The translations under genes and the position numbers were made by a program. A stretch of DNA of 57,529 nt from NCBI GenBank assembly GCA_001897075.1, contig MKRZ01000135.1, positions 95,827 through 153,355 on the forward strand, read 5' to 3'. Each line of letters starts with the position of its first letter. Positions within the stretch are counted from its first letter, which is position 1. Shown here piece after piece: positions 25,878-37,765 of the stretch. The notes below the pieces were generated by a model. That model did not search any database, was not told where the DNA came from, and saw nothing but the letters and a program-made list of their open reading frames with translations. The stretch is from Mesorhizobium sp. 61-13 (GTDB lineage Bacteria > Pseudomonadota > Alphaproteobacteria > Rhizobiales > Rhizobiaceae).

Positions 25878-25961
25878 TTAATATCCTTGAATGTTAATTG
25901 CAAGCCCATCGGCAGGCCTGCGAACGGCGCAACCTTACGACCGCGCTCCCCGGATTAGGAA

Positions 25962-25975
25962 TTGAGCCAGATCAA
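25962..25975 (+). promoter_or_regulatory. FixK/FNR-type box before sqr
   Basis: TTGAG-CCAG-ATCAA matches the TTGAT-N4-ATCAA consensus in 9 of 10 positions. A TTTACT at 26002-26007 could be the -10, which puts the box about 44 bases before the start of transcription, a class II activator position. Nearly the same box precedes clpB. Confidence 0.7.
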
Positions 25976-26034
25976 TATAAGCCTGCGGCTTTGCTGTCAG
26001 GTTTACTCGAACAAGAAACATTGGGAGAAACCCT

Positions 26035-27327
26035 ATGTCACATGTCGTCGTCCTTGGGGCCGGCCTTGGTGGAACCATCATGGCCTACGAAGTGCGAGAG
26101 AAGCTGCGCCATGAGGACAGCCTCACCGTGGTCAATCTCGGCACATCCTTTTCCTTCGTGCCTTCCAATCCCTGGGTGGCCGTCGGCTGGCGCAAACGCG
26201 ACGACATCACTGTCGACCTCGCCGCAACTTTCAAGCGGCTCAACATCGCGCTCAAACCCGAGGGCGCCAAGAAAGTGTATCCGAAGGAAAACCGGATCGA
26301 GCTCAATGACGATACGTTTGTCGACTACGACTATCTGATCATCGCGACCGGGCCGGACCTCGCGTTCGATGAGGTACCCGGCCTCGGACCTGCTGGATAT
26401 ACGCAGTCGATCTGCCATATCGACCATGCGACCGCCACGAAGGCAAAGGTCGATGAACTCGTCCGCAATCCGGGCCCTGTGATCGTCGGCGCCGTCCAGG
26501 GGGCATCCTGCTACGGACCCGCCTATGAATTCGCCTTTATCCTCGATACCGCGCTGCGCAGGGCCAAGGTGCGCGACCGGGTGCCAATGACCTTCGTGAC
26601 GCCGGAGCCCTATATCGGTCATCTCGGCCTGGATGGCGTCGGCGATACCAAGGGTCTGCTCGAGAGTGCCATGCGCGATCGCCACATCAAGTGGTTCACG
26701 AATGCCAAGGTGACTTCAGTTGATGCCGGAACCATGCATGTCGAGGAAGTGAACGAGGATGGGGCGCTGAAGGCTAAGCACGACCTGCCATTCGCATTTT
26801 CGATGATGCTTCCGGCCTTTCGCGGCGTGGCGGCGGTGAAGGACATAGAGGGTCTTGTCAATCCGCGCGGCTTCGTCACGATCGACAAGCATCAGCGAAA
26901 CCAGGTTTATCCGAACATCTTTTCGATCGGCGTCTGCGTCGCCATTCCCCCAGTCGGCAAGACGCCGCTGCCGGTCGGCGTTCCAAAGACCGGCTTCATG
27001 ATCGAATCCATGGTCACGGCGACGGCGGAAAACATTGGCGCACTGTTGCGCGGCGAGGAACCGCGGGCTGTCGCGACCTGGAACGCGGTCTGCCTAGCAG
27101 ACTTCGGCGATGAGGGCATCGCCTTCGTGGCGCAGCCGCAGATCCCGCCACGCAACGTCAACTGGTCATCGCAGGGTAAGTGGGTGCACGCGGCCAAGGT
27201 CGGGTTCGAGAAATACTTCCTGCACAAGATTCGTCAGGGCAAAAGCGAGACCTTCTACGAGGGACTGGCACTCGACTTGCTCGGTATCAAGAAGCTTAAG
27301 GCCATTCACACGGAGCCAGCCGAATAG
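26035..27327 (+). CDS. sqr: Sulfide:quinone oxidoreductase
   Basis: 430 residues, an FAD protein attached to the inner membrane that oxidises sulfide to polysulfide and reduces quinone. FAD site VVVLGAGLGGTIMAYEV; redox cysteines by my count at 127 (SICHID), 159 (GASCYGPAYE) and 353 (AVCLADFG), the same numbers as in the Rhodobacter capsulatus enzyme. A C-terminal amphipathic stretch (GFEKYFLHKIRQG) fits membrane binding. It heads an operon with DUF2892, an RND pump and DUF302. The start follows GGGAGAAA. Confidence 0.93.
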   Translation: MSHVVVLGAGLGGTIMAYEVREKLRHEDSLTVVNLGTSFSFVPSNPWVAVGWRKRDDITVDLAATFKRLNIALKPEGAKKVYPKENRIELNDDTFVDYDYLIIATGPDLAFDEVPGLGPAGYTQSICHIDHATATKAKVDELVRNPGPVIVGAVQGASCYGPAYEFAFILDTALRRAKVRDRVPMTFVTPEPYIGHLGLDGVGDTKGLLESAMRDRHIKWFTNAKVTSVDAGTMHVEEVNEDGALKAKHDLPFAFSMMLPAFRGVAAVKDIEGLVNPRGFVTIDKHQRNQVYPNIFSIGVCVAIPPVGKTPLPVGVPKTGFMIESMVTATAENIGALLRGEEPRAVATWNAVCLADFGDEGIAFVAQPQIPPRNVNWSSQGKWVHAAKVGFEKYFLHKIRQGKSETFYEGLALDLLGIKKLKAIHTEPAE

Positions 27328-27356
27328 GCACGGCGCAGATTTCAGGAGACAAGATT

Positions 27357-27560
27357 ATGACGATCGACAAGGCAGTTCTGATGTTCGCGGGGTTCATGGT
27401 GTTGATCTCCGTCGCACTCGGCTATTACTATTCTCCCTATTGGTTCCTGATAACCGCCTTTGCCGGGCTTAACATGGTGCAGGCTTCGCTTACTGGCTGG
27501 TGCCCGGCAGCCATTGTCTTCAAGAAAGTTGGCTGCAAGAGCGGCGTCGCCTTCAAGTAA
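27357..27560 (+). CDS. DUF2892-family small membrane protein
   Basis: 67 residues, two membrane helices (AVLMFAGFMVLISVALGYYY and ITAFAGLNMVQASLTGWCP). Cysteines in GWCPAAIVFKKVGCK are typical of this family, which is often fused or adjacent to rhodanese domains. It sits 29 bases after sqr and may take part in sulfur transfer across the membrane. Confidence 0.85.
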   Translation: MTIDKAVLMFAGFMVLISVALGYYYSPYWFLITAFAGLNMVQASLTGWCPAAIVFKKVGCKSGVAFK

Positions 27561-27646
27561 CACCCGACTTTGCAGTACCGGCGTCCCATACGGGACGCCT
27601 TCGCGCCTCCCGTCTCTTCAATTCGTTCCGAGATCGGCACATAGCC

Positions 27647-28657
27647 ATGAGATACGTACGATACCATCCGGCCACCGGGCTTCTGCTCGCCATCACGCTG
27701 CTCGTCAACGCCAGCGCATTTGCGGGGGACTTCACTGTCAAGGCGGCCACCATCACCGAGATGAAGGCCGTTTTCGGCCAGGTCGAGAGCCGCACGATCG
27801 TGCCGGCGCGCGCGCGCCTTTCCGGTACCATCACCGAGGTGCGGGTGACGGAAGGCCAGGTCGTCAAGAAGGGTGATGTGGTCGCTACCGTCGTCGACGA
27901 CAAAATCGCTCTGCAGCTTCGCGCAGCCGATGCCAAGATCGGCGCCCTCAATTCTCAGATGGAGAATGCCAAGACCGATCTGCAGCGCGCGCAGGACTTG
28001 CTGGCCAAAGGCGCCGCGACCCAGAGCCGGGTTGATGCAGCCCAGACCCAGTTTGACGTCATCACGAGCCAACTGGCGGCCGCGGTTGCCGAAAAGGCCG
28101 TTACCCAGCAGAGCGCCAAGGAAGGCGATACCCTGGCTCCGGCCGATGGTCGGGTGCTGACGGTTCCAGTGACGGCCGGCTCGGTGATCATGGCAGGCGA
28201 AACGGTCGCCCGGATCGCTTCGGGACAATACTATCTGCGTCTGTCGCTGCCGGAGCGGCATGCGACGGAGATCACGGAGGGGGCCCAGGTCGATATCGCC
28301 GAACGCGGCGTGGGTGCGGATGGCGGGTTCGTCAAGGCCCGCCAGGGCAGGGTCGCCAAGGTCTATCCGGAGATTGAGAACGGCCGCGTCATCGCCGATG
28401 TCGAGGTCGCCGACATCGGCAGCTTCTTCGTCAACGAGCGCACGCTGGTGTCGATCCCAGTCGCGAAGCGAACCATGCTGGGCGTGCCGCCGCAGGCGAT
28501 CAACACGGTACATGGGATCGACTACGCCACAGTCAATACGGCGGACGGGCCGCTCGGTGTGGCAGTCGTGCTGGGCGAGCGGTACCAGGATGGCGGCCAG
28601 CCGCGGGTCGAGGTCCTGACCGGGCTCGCCGAAGGCGACAAGGTCGTCGTGCCATGA
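27647..28657 (+). CDS. RND efflux periplasmic adaptor (HlyD/membrane fusion family)
   Basis: 336 residues. Signal peptide about residues 1-25 (TGLLLAITLLVNASAFAG), lipoyl-like half motif (GTITEVRVTEGQVVKKGDVVATV), a coiled-coil hairpin around 90-150 (ALNSQMENAKTDLQRAQDLLAKGA), then barrel and membrane-proximal domains. It links the inner-membrane pump encoded next to an outer-membrane channel not encoded here. Its stop overlaps the pump start by ATGA. Confidence 0.88.
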   Translation: MRYVRYHPATGLLLAITLLVNASAFAGDFTVKAATITEMKAVFGQVESRTIVPARARLSGTITEVRVTEGQVVKKGDVVATVVDDKIALQLRAADAKIGALNSQMENAKTDLQRAQDLLAKGAATQSRVDAAQTQFDVITSQLAAAVAEKAVTQQSAKEGDTLAPADGRVLTVPVTAGSVIMAGETVARIASGQYYLRLSLPERHATEITEGAQVDIAERGVGADGGFVKARQGRVAKVYPEIENGRVIADVEVADIGSFFVNERTLVSIPVAKRTMLGVPPQAINTVHGIDYATVNTADGPLGVAVVLGERYQDGGQPRVEVLTGLAEGDKVVVP

Positions 28658-31600
28658 AACTTGGCATCGCCGGCGGGCTCACCCGCTCTTTCATAGCCTC
28701 GCCGCTGACGCCGCTCTTCCTGTTGGCTGCGCTGGCACTCGGGCTTGTCGCCCTCGCCACGCTGCCACGCGAGGAGGAACCGCAGATTTCCGTGCCCATG
28801 GTGGACATCCATGTCGTGGCCAACGGGTTGAAGGCGGAGGATGCCGTCAAGCTCGTGACCGAGCCGCTGGAAACCATCATCAAGGGCATCGACGGTGTTG
28901 AGCACGTCTACTCGCAAACCGTGGACGACGGTGCGCTGGTGACTGCCCGCTTCAAGGTCGGCACCAGCTCCGACGCCGCCGTTTTGCGTGTTCACGACAA
29001 GGTGCACGCCAACATGGACCGCATCCCGGTCGGCATACCCGAGCCGCTCATCGTCGGGCGTGGCATCGACGACGTGGCGATTGTGGTGGTGACGTTGACC
29101 CCGACGCCCGAAGCGGCCAGTCGCTATTCCTCTGCCGGTCTGACGCGGCTGGCGCACGAACTGCAAGTCGAGGTCGCCAAGCTGCCGGATATTGGCTTGA
29201 CTTACATAGTCGGCGAACAGCCGGAAGCGATCCAGGTCGAGCCGGACCCGGAAAAACTCTCTCTCTACGGCATCACGCTGCAGCAGTTGACGGCCAAGAT
29301 CACCGGGGCCAACAGGTCCTTCCAGATCGGCACGGTGCGCGACGAGGGCAAGCAGCGCGTGCTGGTCGCCGGCCAGACCCTGCAGACGCTCGCCGACATC
29401 GGCAACCTGCTTTTGACTGCGCGCGACGGGCGGCCTGTCTATGTGCGCGACGTGGCCAGAATTGTGTTGGTGACGTCACCGGCCGAGAACCGGGTCACCA
29501 ACATCATCAAGTCCGACAAGGGGCTTGAACGGGCGCCGGCCGTGTCGCTGGCGGTCGCCAAGCGTCCGGGCACCAACGCCGTTGTCATCGCGGATACGAT
29601 CGTCAAGCGCCTTGACCAGGTGCGAGGGGAAATTTTCCCGAAGGACGTCGACATGGTCGTGACCCGCGACTACGGCCAGACCGCGAACGAGAAGGCAAAC
29701 GAACTGCTCTTCCATCTCGGCCTCGCGACGATCTCAATCGTCGTGCTCGTAGCGATCGCCATCGGCTGGCGCGAGGCGCTGGTGGTGGCCGTCGTCATCC
29801 CGACGACCATCCTGCTTACATTGTTTGCCTCGCGCGTCATGGGCTACACCCTGAACCGCGTCAGCCTGTTCGCGCTCATCTTTTCCATCGGCATCCTCGT
29901 CGACGATGCGATCGTGGTAATCGAGAACATTGCCCGGCATTGGGCCATGGATGACGGGCGGTCCCGCAAGCAGGCGGCCATCGACGCCGTGGCCGAGGTC
30001 GGCAACCCGACCATCGTGGCGACGCTCACCGTGGTCGCGGCGCTCCTGCCGATGCTGTTCGTCTCGGGCCTGATGGGCCCGTATATGAGCCCGATCCCGG
30101 CCAACGCCTCGGCCGCGATGCTGTTTTCCTTCTTTGTCGCGGTGACGCTCACGCCGTGGCTGATGATGAAGTTGGGCAAGAAGGACCACGCCTCGGCGCA
30201 CGCCCATGATGCCGGTAGCCCCGGCGGCGCGCTCGGTCGCGCCTATATCGCGGTCGCAAGGCCCATCCTGAAGTCGCGGTTTCGGTCGTGGACCTTCCTG
30301 GTTGTCGTCGGCGCTGCGACCATGGCTTCGATGGTGCTCATCTACACCAAGCACGTCACGGTGAAGCTCCTGCCGTTCGACAACAAGACCGAATTGCAGG
30401 TGGTTGCTGACCTGCCCAAAGGCTCCTCTGTCGAGGACACCAACCGGCTGTTGCAGGCTATGGTGAACCGCCTCGCCGACGTGGCCGAGGTGGTCTCGTT
30501 CCAGACCTATGCCGGTACAGCAGCGCCTTTCGATTTCAACGGCCTGGTGCGCCATTACTATCTTCGCTCTGGATCCGAGCAGGGCGACGTCGCAGTCAAC
30601 TTAGCGGGGAAGGGAGAGCGCAGTCGTCCAAGCCATGCCATCGCCCTCGATATCCGCGAACGGCTGAACGGCATTGCCATGCCAGAAGGCACCGTGCTCA
30701 AAGTGGTCGAGCCACCGCCTGGTCCGCCGGTGCTCGGGACCCTGCTGGCGGAGATCTATGGGCCTGACGCCGAGACGCGCCGCGCGGTGGCGACAAAGGT
30801 GCGCGAGACGTTCGCCTCTATTCCGTTCATTGTTGACGTCGATGACAGCTTCCACAACCAGCCGCAGCGTGTGCGGTTGGCGATCGATCAGGATAACCTC
30901 GAATATTACAAGGTCGAGCAGTCCGACGTCTACGATACGCTGAACTACCTCTACGGCGGCACGACGGTCGGCTACTCACACCGAGGTGGCGGCCGTCAGC
31001 CGATCCCGATCCGCGTGGCGCTCTCGAAGAGCGACGGCGTCGTAGACCAGCGCGCCCTTACGACGCCGGTTCCGGCGAACGCGCTGCCTGGCGCGCGCGA
31101 TGTGGTGGAACTCGGCGACGTCGTGCGGATGACGCGTGAGCCGGCATCCTACCCGATCTTCCGCCACAATGGCCGGCCCGCCGAAATGGTGATGGGTGAA
31201 CTCGCAGGCGAGTTCGAGGCGCCCGTTTACGGCATGCTCGCCGTCGACGAGGCCATCGCCAAAGCGGATTGGGGTAACCTGCCGAAACCGACGATCGCAC
31301 TGCACGGGCAACCGGACGACGAATCCAAACCTACACTTCTGTGGGATGGGGAGTGGGAAGTGACGTGGGTCACCTTCCGTGACATGGGCGCGGCCTTCAT
31401 AGTGGCGATCCTGGGCATCTACATTCTCGTTGTCGCGCAGTTCGGTTCGTTCAGGCTGCCGCTGGTTATCCTGACGCCGATTCCGCTGACCCTGATCGGT
31501 ATCATGCTCGGCCATTGGGCCTTCAATGCGCCTTTCTCGGCCACCTCGATGATCGGCTTCATCGCGCTCGCCGGCATCATCGTGCGCAACTCGATCCTGC

Positions 31601-31920
31601 TGGTGGATTTCATTCGCCATTCCAAGGGTACCGACAGGCCGCTGGTCGACGTGTTGCTCGAGGCCGGCGCCATCCGCTTCAAGCCGATCCTGCTCACCGC
31701 GATCGCAGCGATGATCGGGGCGGCGGTCATCCTGACCGACCCGATTTTCCAGGGGTTGGCGATTTCGCTGCTGTTTGGCCTCGCCTCATCGACGCTGCTA
31801 ACGGTGCTCGTCATTCCCGCCATCTACGTGGCTCTTCGAGGCGGCTCGAAGCCGCGCACCGACAGCGACGCGCCGGCAGAGCCGACAACGACCAATGAAC
31901 CAGCCTCAGTTCCCGGCTGA
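28654..31920 (+). CDS. RND-family efflux permease
   Basis: 1088 residues, full AcrB-like length with twelve membrane helices and two large periplasmic loops. Proton-relay aspartates are present in helix 4 (SIGILVDDAIVVIEN), and the C-terminal half has FIALAGIIVRNSILLVDFI. Not of the CusA heavy-metal type by eye. Placed between sqr and DUF302 in a sulfide-responsive operon, so its substrate may be a sulfur compound or a toxic by-product; this is inference. Confidence 0.9.
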   Translation: MKLGIAGGLTRSFIASPLTPLFLLAALALGLVALATLPREEEPQISVPMVDIHVVANGLKAEDAVKLVTEPLETIIKGIDGVEHVYSQTVDDGALVTARFKVGTSSDAAVLRVHDKVHANMDRIPVGIPEPLIVGRGIDDVAIVVVTLTPTPEAASRYSSAGLTRLAHELQVEVAKLPDIGLTYIVGEQPEAIQVEPDPEKLSLYGITLQQLTAKITGANRSFQIGTVRDEGKQRVLVAGQTLQTLADIGNLLLTARDGRPVYVRDVARIVLVTSPAENRVTNIIKSDKGLERAPAVSLAVAKRPGTNAVVIADTIVKRLDQVRGEIFPKDVDMVVTRDYGQTANEKANELLFHLGLATISIVVLVAIAIGWREALVVAVVIPTTILLTLFASRVMGYTLNRVSLFALIFSIGILVDDAIVVIENIARHWAMDDGRSRKQAAIDAVAEVGNPTIVATLTVVAALLPMLFVSGLMGPYMSPIPANASAAMLFSFFVAVTLTPWLMMKLGKKDHASAHAHDAGSPGGALGRAYIAVARPILKSRFRSWTFLVVVGAATMASMVLIYTKHVTVKLLPFDNKTELQVVADLPKGSSVEDTNRLLQAMVNRLADVAEVVSFQTYAGTAAPFDFNGLVRHYYLRSGSEQGDVAVNLAGKGERSRPSHAIALDIRERLNGIAMPEGTVLKVVEPPPGPPVLGTLLAEIYGPDAETRRAVATKVRETFASIPFIVDVDDSFHNQPQRVRLAIDQDNLEYYKVEQSDVYDTLNYLYGGTTVGYSHRGGGRQPIPIRVALSKSDGVVDQRALTTPVPANALPGARDVVELGDVVRMTREPASYPIFRHNGRPAEMVMGELAGEFEAPVYGMLAVDEAIAKADWGNLPKPTIALHGQPDDESKPTLLWDGEWEVTWVTFRDMGAAFIVAILGIYILVVAQFGSFRLPLVILTPIPLTLIGIMLGHWAFNAPFSATSMIGFIALAGIIVRNSILLVDFIRHSKGTDRPLVDVLLEAGAIRFKPILLTAIAAMIGAAVILTDPIFQGLAISLLFGLASSTLLTVLVIPAIYVALRGGSKPRTDSDAPAEPTTTNEPASVPG

Positions 31921-31938
31921 ACCAATAAGGACAAGATC

Positions 31939-32325
31939 ATGAGCTACTATTTTTCCAAGACACTGGACTCCAGCTTCGATGCGACGGTCGAACACACGAC
32001 GGCCGTTCTGAAGGATGCCGGCTTCGGCATCATTACCGAGATCGACGTCAAGGAGACGTTCAAGGAGGAGCTGGGGATCGACTACCGCAACTATCGTATT
32101 CTTGGCGCCTGCAATCCCGGAATGGCGTTTGAGGCACTGTCGATCGAGGACAAAGTCGGCACCATGCTCCCCTGCAACGTGATTGTGCAGGACCTCGGCG
32201 GCGGCAAGGTCGAGGTCGCGGCCATCGATCCTGTGGCCTCAATGTCTGCGATCGAGAACAAGGCGTTGCGCGGCCCGGCGGAGCATGTGCGCACCATGCT
32301 GCGAGGCGTGATCGAAAGCCTCTAA
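31939..32325 (+). CDS. DUF302 family protein
   Basis: 128 residues, small soluble DUF302 domain (VLKDAGFGIITEIDVKETFKEELG, YRILGACNPGMAFEAL, MLPCNVIVQ). The cysteines in GACNPG and MLPCN are typical of the family. Function unknown; DUF302 genes often accompany sulfur-oxidation or RND genes. It follows the pump by 18 bases. Confidence 0.85.
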   Translation: MSYYFSKTLDSSFDATVEHTTAVLKDAGFGIITEIDVKETFKEELGIDYRNYRILGACNPGMAFEALSIEDKVGTMLPCNVIVQDLGGGKVEVAAIDPVASMSAIENKALRGPAEHVRTMLRGVIESL

Positions 32326-32334
32326 GGCATTGTG

Positions 32335-32429
32335 ATGTATGCACACCTGCTAGTCGCCACGGACGGATCTGAAGCCAGACCGCCGAGGTACTTTCGTACA
32401 TCGATATCCCGATCCTGGTGGTTCGCTAG
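32335..32429 (+). pseudogene. Universal stress protein gene with internal deletion
   Basis: The first 13 codons read MYAHLLVATDGSE, the standard UspA start, and the last 16 codons in another frame read AEVLSYIDIPILVVR then stop, the standard UspA end. The middle (about 110 codons) is gone, with the junction near 32372-32382. Confidence 0.7.
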
Positions 32430-32545
32430 GAAGTTTGGCGGCCAGCGGCGATCTGATCTCGATCAATACCGGGCACCCGATTTGGCGCCAGAAAAGCTCA
32501 GGCATCCCTACTAAGCAGGCAAGCGCCTGCGAGAAAGGCCACGGA

Positions 32546-32950
32546 ATGTTCGAGTACAGCGTTGAAGCCAGACGGACCGATGCAAGCGGCAGCGTCGCCA
32601 CGACCAAAAACGCAGCGCTTGTTCTCGACACCTGTCTCGAAGGCCGGGCCGATGCCTTCAACCCAGCCGAACTGCTTCTCGCGGCGATCGCGGCCTGCAT
32701 GATCAAGGGCATCGAGCGCGTCACGCCGATGCTCGGTTTCAAGCTGCGCGGCGTTCAGGTGGCGTTGCACGCGGTTCGGCGTGACAGTCCGCCGGGGATT
32801 GCCTCCATCAGCTATAACCTCGTTGTCGACACCGATGAAACCGACGCGCGGCTGGAGCTGCTGCACAAGAACGTCCGCAAGTACGGCACGATTTCCAACA
32901 CGGTCGCGGCAGCCACAAAACTCGAAGGCACGATCAGGAGAAAAGAATGA
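32546..32950 (+). CDS. OsmC-family peroxide/thiol protein
   Basis: 134 residues from ATG 32546 (MFEYSVEARR); the open frame before it is the usp debris. OsmC features: FNPAELLLAAIAACM with the reactive cysteine, and a C-terminal helix of the thiol-peroxidase fold. Second cysteine position (DTCLEG) is unusual in place. It reduces organic hydroperoxides in typical members. Its stop overlaps the next start by ATGA. Confidence 0.82.
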   Translation: MFEYSVEARRTDASGSVATTKNAALVLDTCLEGRADAFNPAELLLAAIAACMIKGIERVTPMLGFKLRGVQVALHAVRRDSPPGIASISYNLVVDTDETDARLELLHKNVRKYGTISNTVAAATKLEGTIRRKE

Positions 32951-33642
32951 GCCGCCTGCATGTCGAAAACCACCTGGTGTCGCGCATCGGCTGGCTGCGC
33001 GCCGCTGTGCTGGGGGCCAATGACGGGATCGTTTCGACCGCGAGCCTGATCGTCGGCGTGGCGTCGGCCGCGGCGCCAAGTTCGCAGGTTCTGGTTGCCG
33101 GGATAGCAGGGCTGGTGGCTGGCGCCATGTCGATGGCGGCCGGCGAGTATGTCTCGGTCAGTTCCCAGTCGGACACCGAGAATGCAGACCTCGACCGCGA
33201 GCGCGAGGAGCTCAAGACCCAGCCCGAATTCGAGCGCGAGGAGCTGGCGCAGATCTACGTCAAGCGGGGGCTGGAATTGGGCCTGGCGCATCAGGTCGCC
33301 GATCAGCTGATGGCCAGGGACGCGCTGGCCGCGCATGCCCATGACGAACTCGGCATTTCGGAAATGACCACGGCGCGGCCGATTCAGGCGGCGTTGACCT
33401 CGGCGGCGACCTTCAGCGTAGGCGCGGCGATGCCGCTCATCATGGTGCTGGTGTCGCCGGCATCCATGCTGGTGTTGGCGGTTTCGGTGGCGTCCCTGCT
33501 TTTCCTCGCTTTGCTCGGCGCCATCGGTGCCAAGGCGGGCGGCGCCAACATCCTACGTGCAACGCTGCGCGTCACCTTCTGGGGCGCCTTCGCCATGGCG
33601 CTCACCGCCGGCATCGGCGCGCTTGTAGGCACCGCGGTGTGA
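32947..33642 (+). CDS. VIT1/CCC1-family Fe/Mn transporter
   Basis: 231 residues. Begins HLVSRIGWLRAAVLGANDGIVSTASLIVGVA, the family signature, followed by AGAMSMAAGEYVSVSSQSDTE and a cytosolic helix rich in acidic residues, then three more membrane helices. Members move iron or manganese out of the cytoplasm. It is coupled to osmC and may limit Fenton chemistry during sulfide or oxidative stress. Confidence 0.9.
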   Translation: MSRLHVENHLVSRIGWLRAAVLGANDGIVSTASLIVGVASAAAPSSQVLVAGIAGLVAGAMSMAAGEYVSVSSQSDTENADLDREREELKTQPEFEREELAQIYVKRGLELGLAHQVADQLMARDALAAHAHDELGISEMTTARPIQAALTSAATFSVGAAMPLIMVLVSPASMLVLAVSVASLLFLALLGAIGAKAGGANILRATLRVTFWGAFAMALTAGIGALVGTAV

Positions 33643-33843
33643 ACAACTGTCAGGCCTTCAGTTGCTTGCGCCAGAGTGGCTTCAGCAACTCCAGGCATGC
33701 CAACACGGCAAATCCCGCCGCAATCGTCACCAGCCCTTGGCAACTGAAAGCGCTGCGGTTCACCGACTTCCTGCCCTCCAAACAGAAACCGCATTTTGAT
33801 CCACGTCATTGCGAGTGCCACGGTCAAGGCGCAGCAATACAGC

Positions 33844-34578
33844 ATGAGCCGTCCCCATCCCAACCGTAGGGAAATGCAGATGCTTGAGGTTCCAAAGCCG
33901 ATACTGAAGGAGGCTGCTTCCAGCGCGGGAACGCGGGGCAAGGTCGTGGGGAAGACACGGCGACCAACAACCGCGCGCATTCTCGCGTCGGTCATTGCGC
34001 TGGCCGTTGCCATTGGCGCAGGTGTCAGCGCCTGGGAGATATTCCTGCGCCCAATCGAGGTTCAAGTCGCGGCTGTCGAGCGAGACGTGCCGGTGCAGGT
34101 CTTCGGCCTCGGGACAGTCGAGGCGCGCGTGACGTCTAGGATCGGCTTCAAGGTGTCCGGCGTGCTGATTGACCTCCGCGCCGATGTCGGCAACTTTGTC
34201 GCCAAAGGCGCGATTCTAGCCCGCCTTGATGACCGCGAGCAGAGTGCACAGGTCGCCCGGACAAACGCGACAGTCCAACTGGCGGACGCCAATCTTCAAA
34301 GGGCTGCGGCGAGCGTCGAAAAGGCCCAGGCGAACTACGCGAACGCCAAGAGCATCAACGAGCGTCGGCAAATGCTGTTAAAGGGCAACAGCACCTCTAT
34401 CGAAGCTGCACAGACGGCACAGGCCGCCCAGGATGCCGCGCTTGCCGATGTGAATCTGGCGCAAAGCGACGTCTTGGTGGCTAAGGCCAATATCGGCGAC
34501 GCCATAGCTCAACAGCAGCTGCAATCAACCATTCTGGACTTTTACACCCTTGCTGTCGATCTGAGGCGCTTCCGTTGA
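33844..34578 (+). pseudogene. HlyD-type efflux adaptor, 3' part missing
   Basis: About 244 codons. A single N-terminal membrane helix (ILASVIALAVAIGAGVSAWEIF), lipoyl half (GFKVSGVLIDLRADVGNFVAKG) and coiled coil are intact. It stops after STILDFYTL, just where the second lipoyl half (normally RAP..G.V) should start, and ends in an unrelated short tail. No pump gene follows. The start codon is uncertain; ATG 33871 is an alternative. Confidence 0.65.
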
Positions 34579-34880
34579 CGTCGGCGCACACAAACCCGAC
34601 GCTATGGGACGGTGGATCCGGCGTTTGGCTAAGACCAACCACTATTACGCAGACCAGCGCATGTTCCATGGGCTCGGTATTTAGTGACGTCCTTCGTTTC
34701 GCATATGCGTATTCGTGACGTGCCACTGGCTCCCAGTGGTCTGAGTGTCGTCTGCCTGGCTCGATACGACGAACGGCTCGGCTCAAGGAGCAAGCGACAG
34801 CTAACATCCGCCTAAGGCGCCCCTCCGGCGGATTCAATCGTAATCGTGGAGCTGTTAGTGATTGTTCTCTTCTGGCAGTT
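34579..34880. other. Non-coding stretch before the chaperone operon
   Basis: No credible gene. Contains a small hairpin CCACTGG-CTC-CCAGTGG at 34723-34739, without a T run, and a weaker TCCGCC/GGCGGA pair near 34808-34835. Likely remains of the broken adaptor operon plus upstream control DNA. Confidence 0.4.
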
Positions 34881-34922
34881 TTGCGCCAGATCAAGGCGGG
34901 TTCGCTTCCTCGGTGGAATTAA
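34881..34922 (+). promoter_or_regulatory. FixK/FNR-type promoter of clpB
   Basis: TTGCG-CCAG-ATCAA at 34881-34894 with an AATTAA -10-like element at 34917-34922. The box centre would lie about 41 bases before the start of transcription. The right half and spacer (CCAGATCAA) are identical to the box before sqr. No sigma-32-like promoter was recognised. Confidence 0.6.
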
Positions 34923-35018
34923 GCTCAAGCACCAAAGGTCGCAAAATCTGCCAACCTTAAGCCGGCAGTCTACTTTCGGCGACGCTACGGGCTGCGCCGC
35001 AAGGAAAGGGAGCTACGT

Positions 35019-37625
<2,607 letters not shown>

Positions 37626-37765
37626 CAGATCACTGCAAGGGTAGGCGCCAGATGAACCGAATCATGCATCAGATAGCGGACGCTATCCGACTTACTCCGC
37701 TAAAAGCATGAACCTTAGCAATCGGTTCTAACGTAAGTGAGCAAGCCCGGAATGGGATTAGGTGG

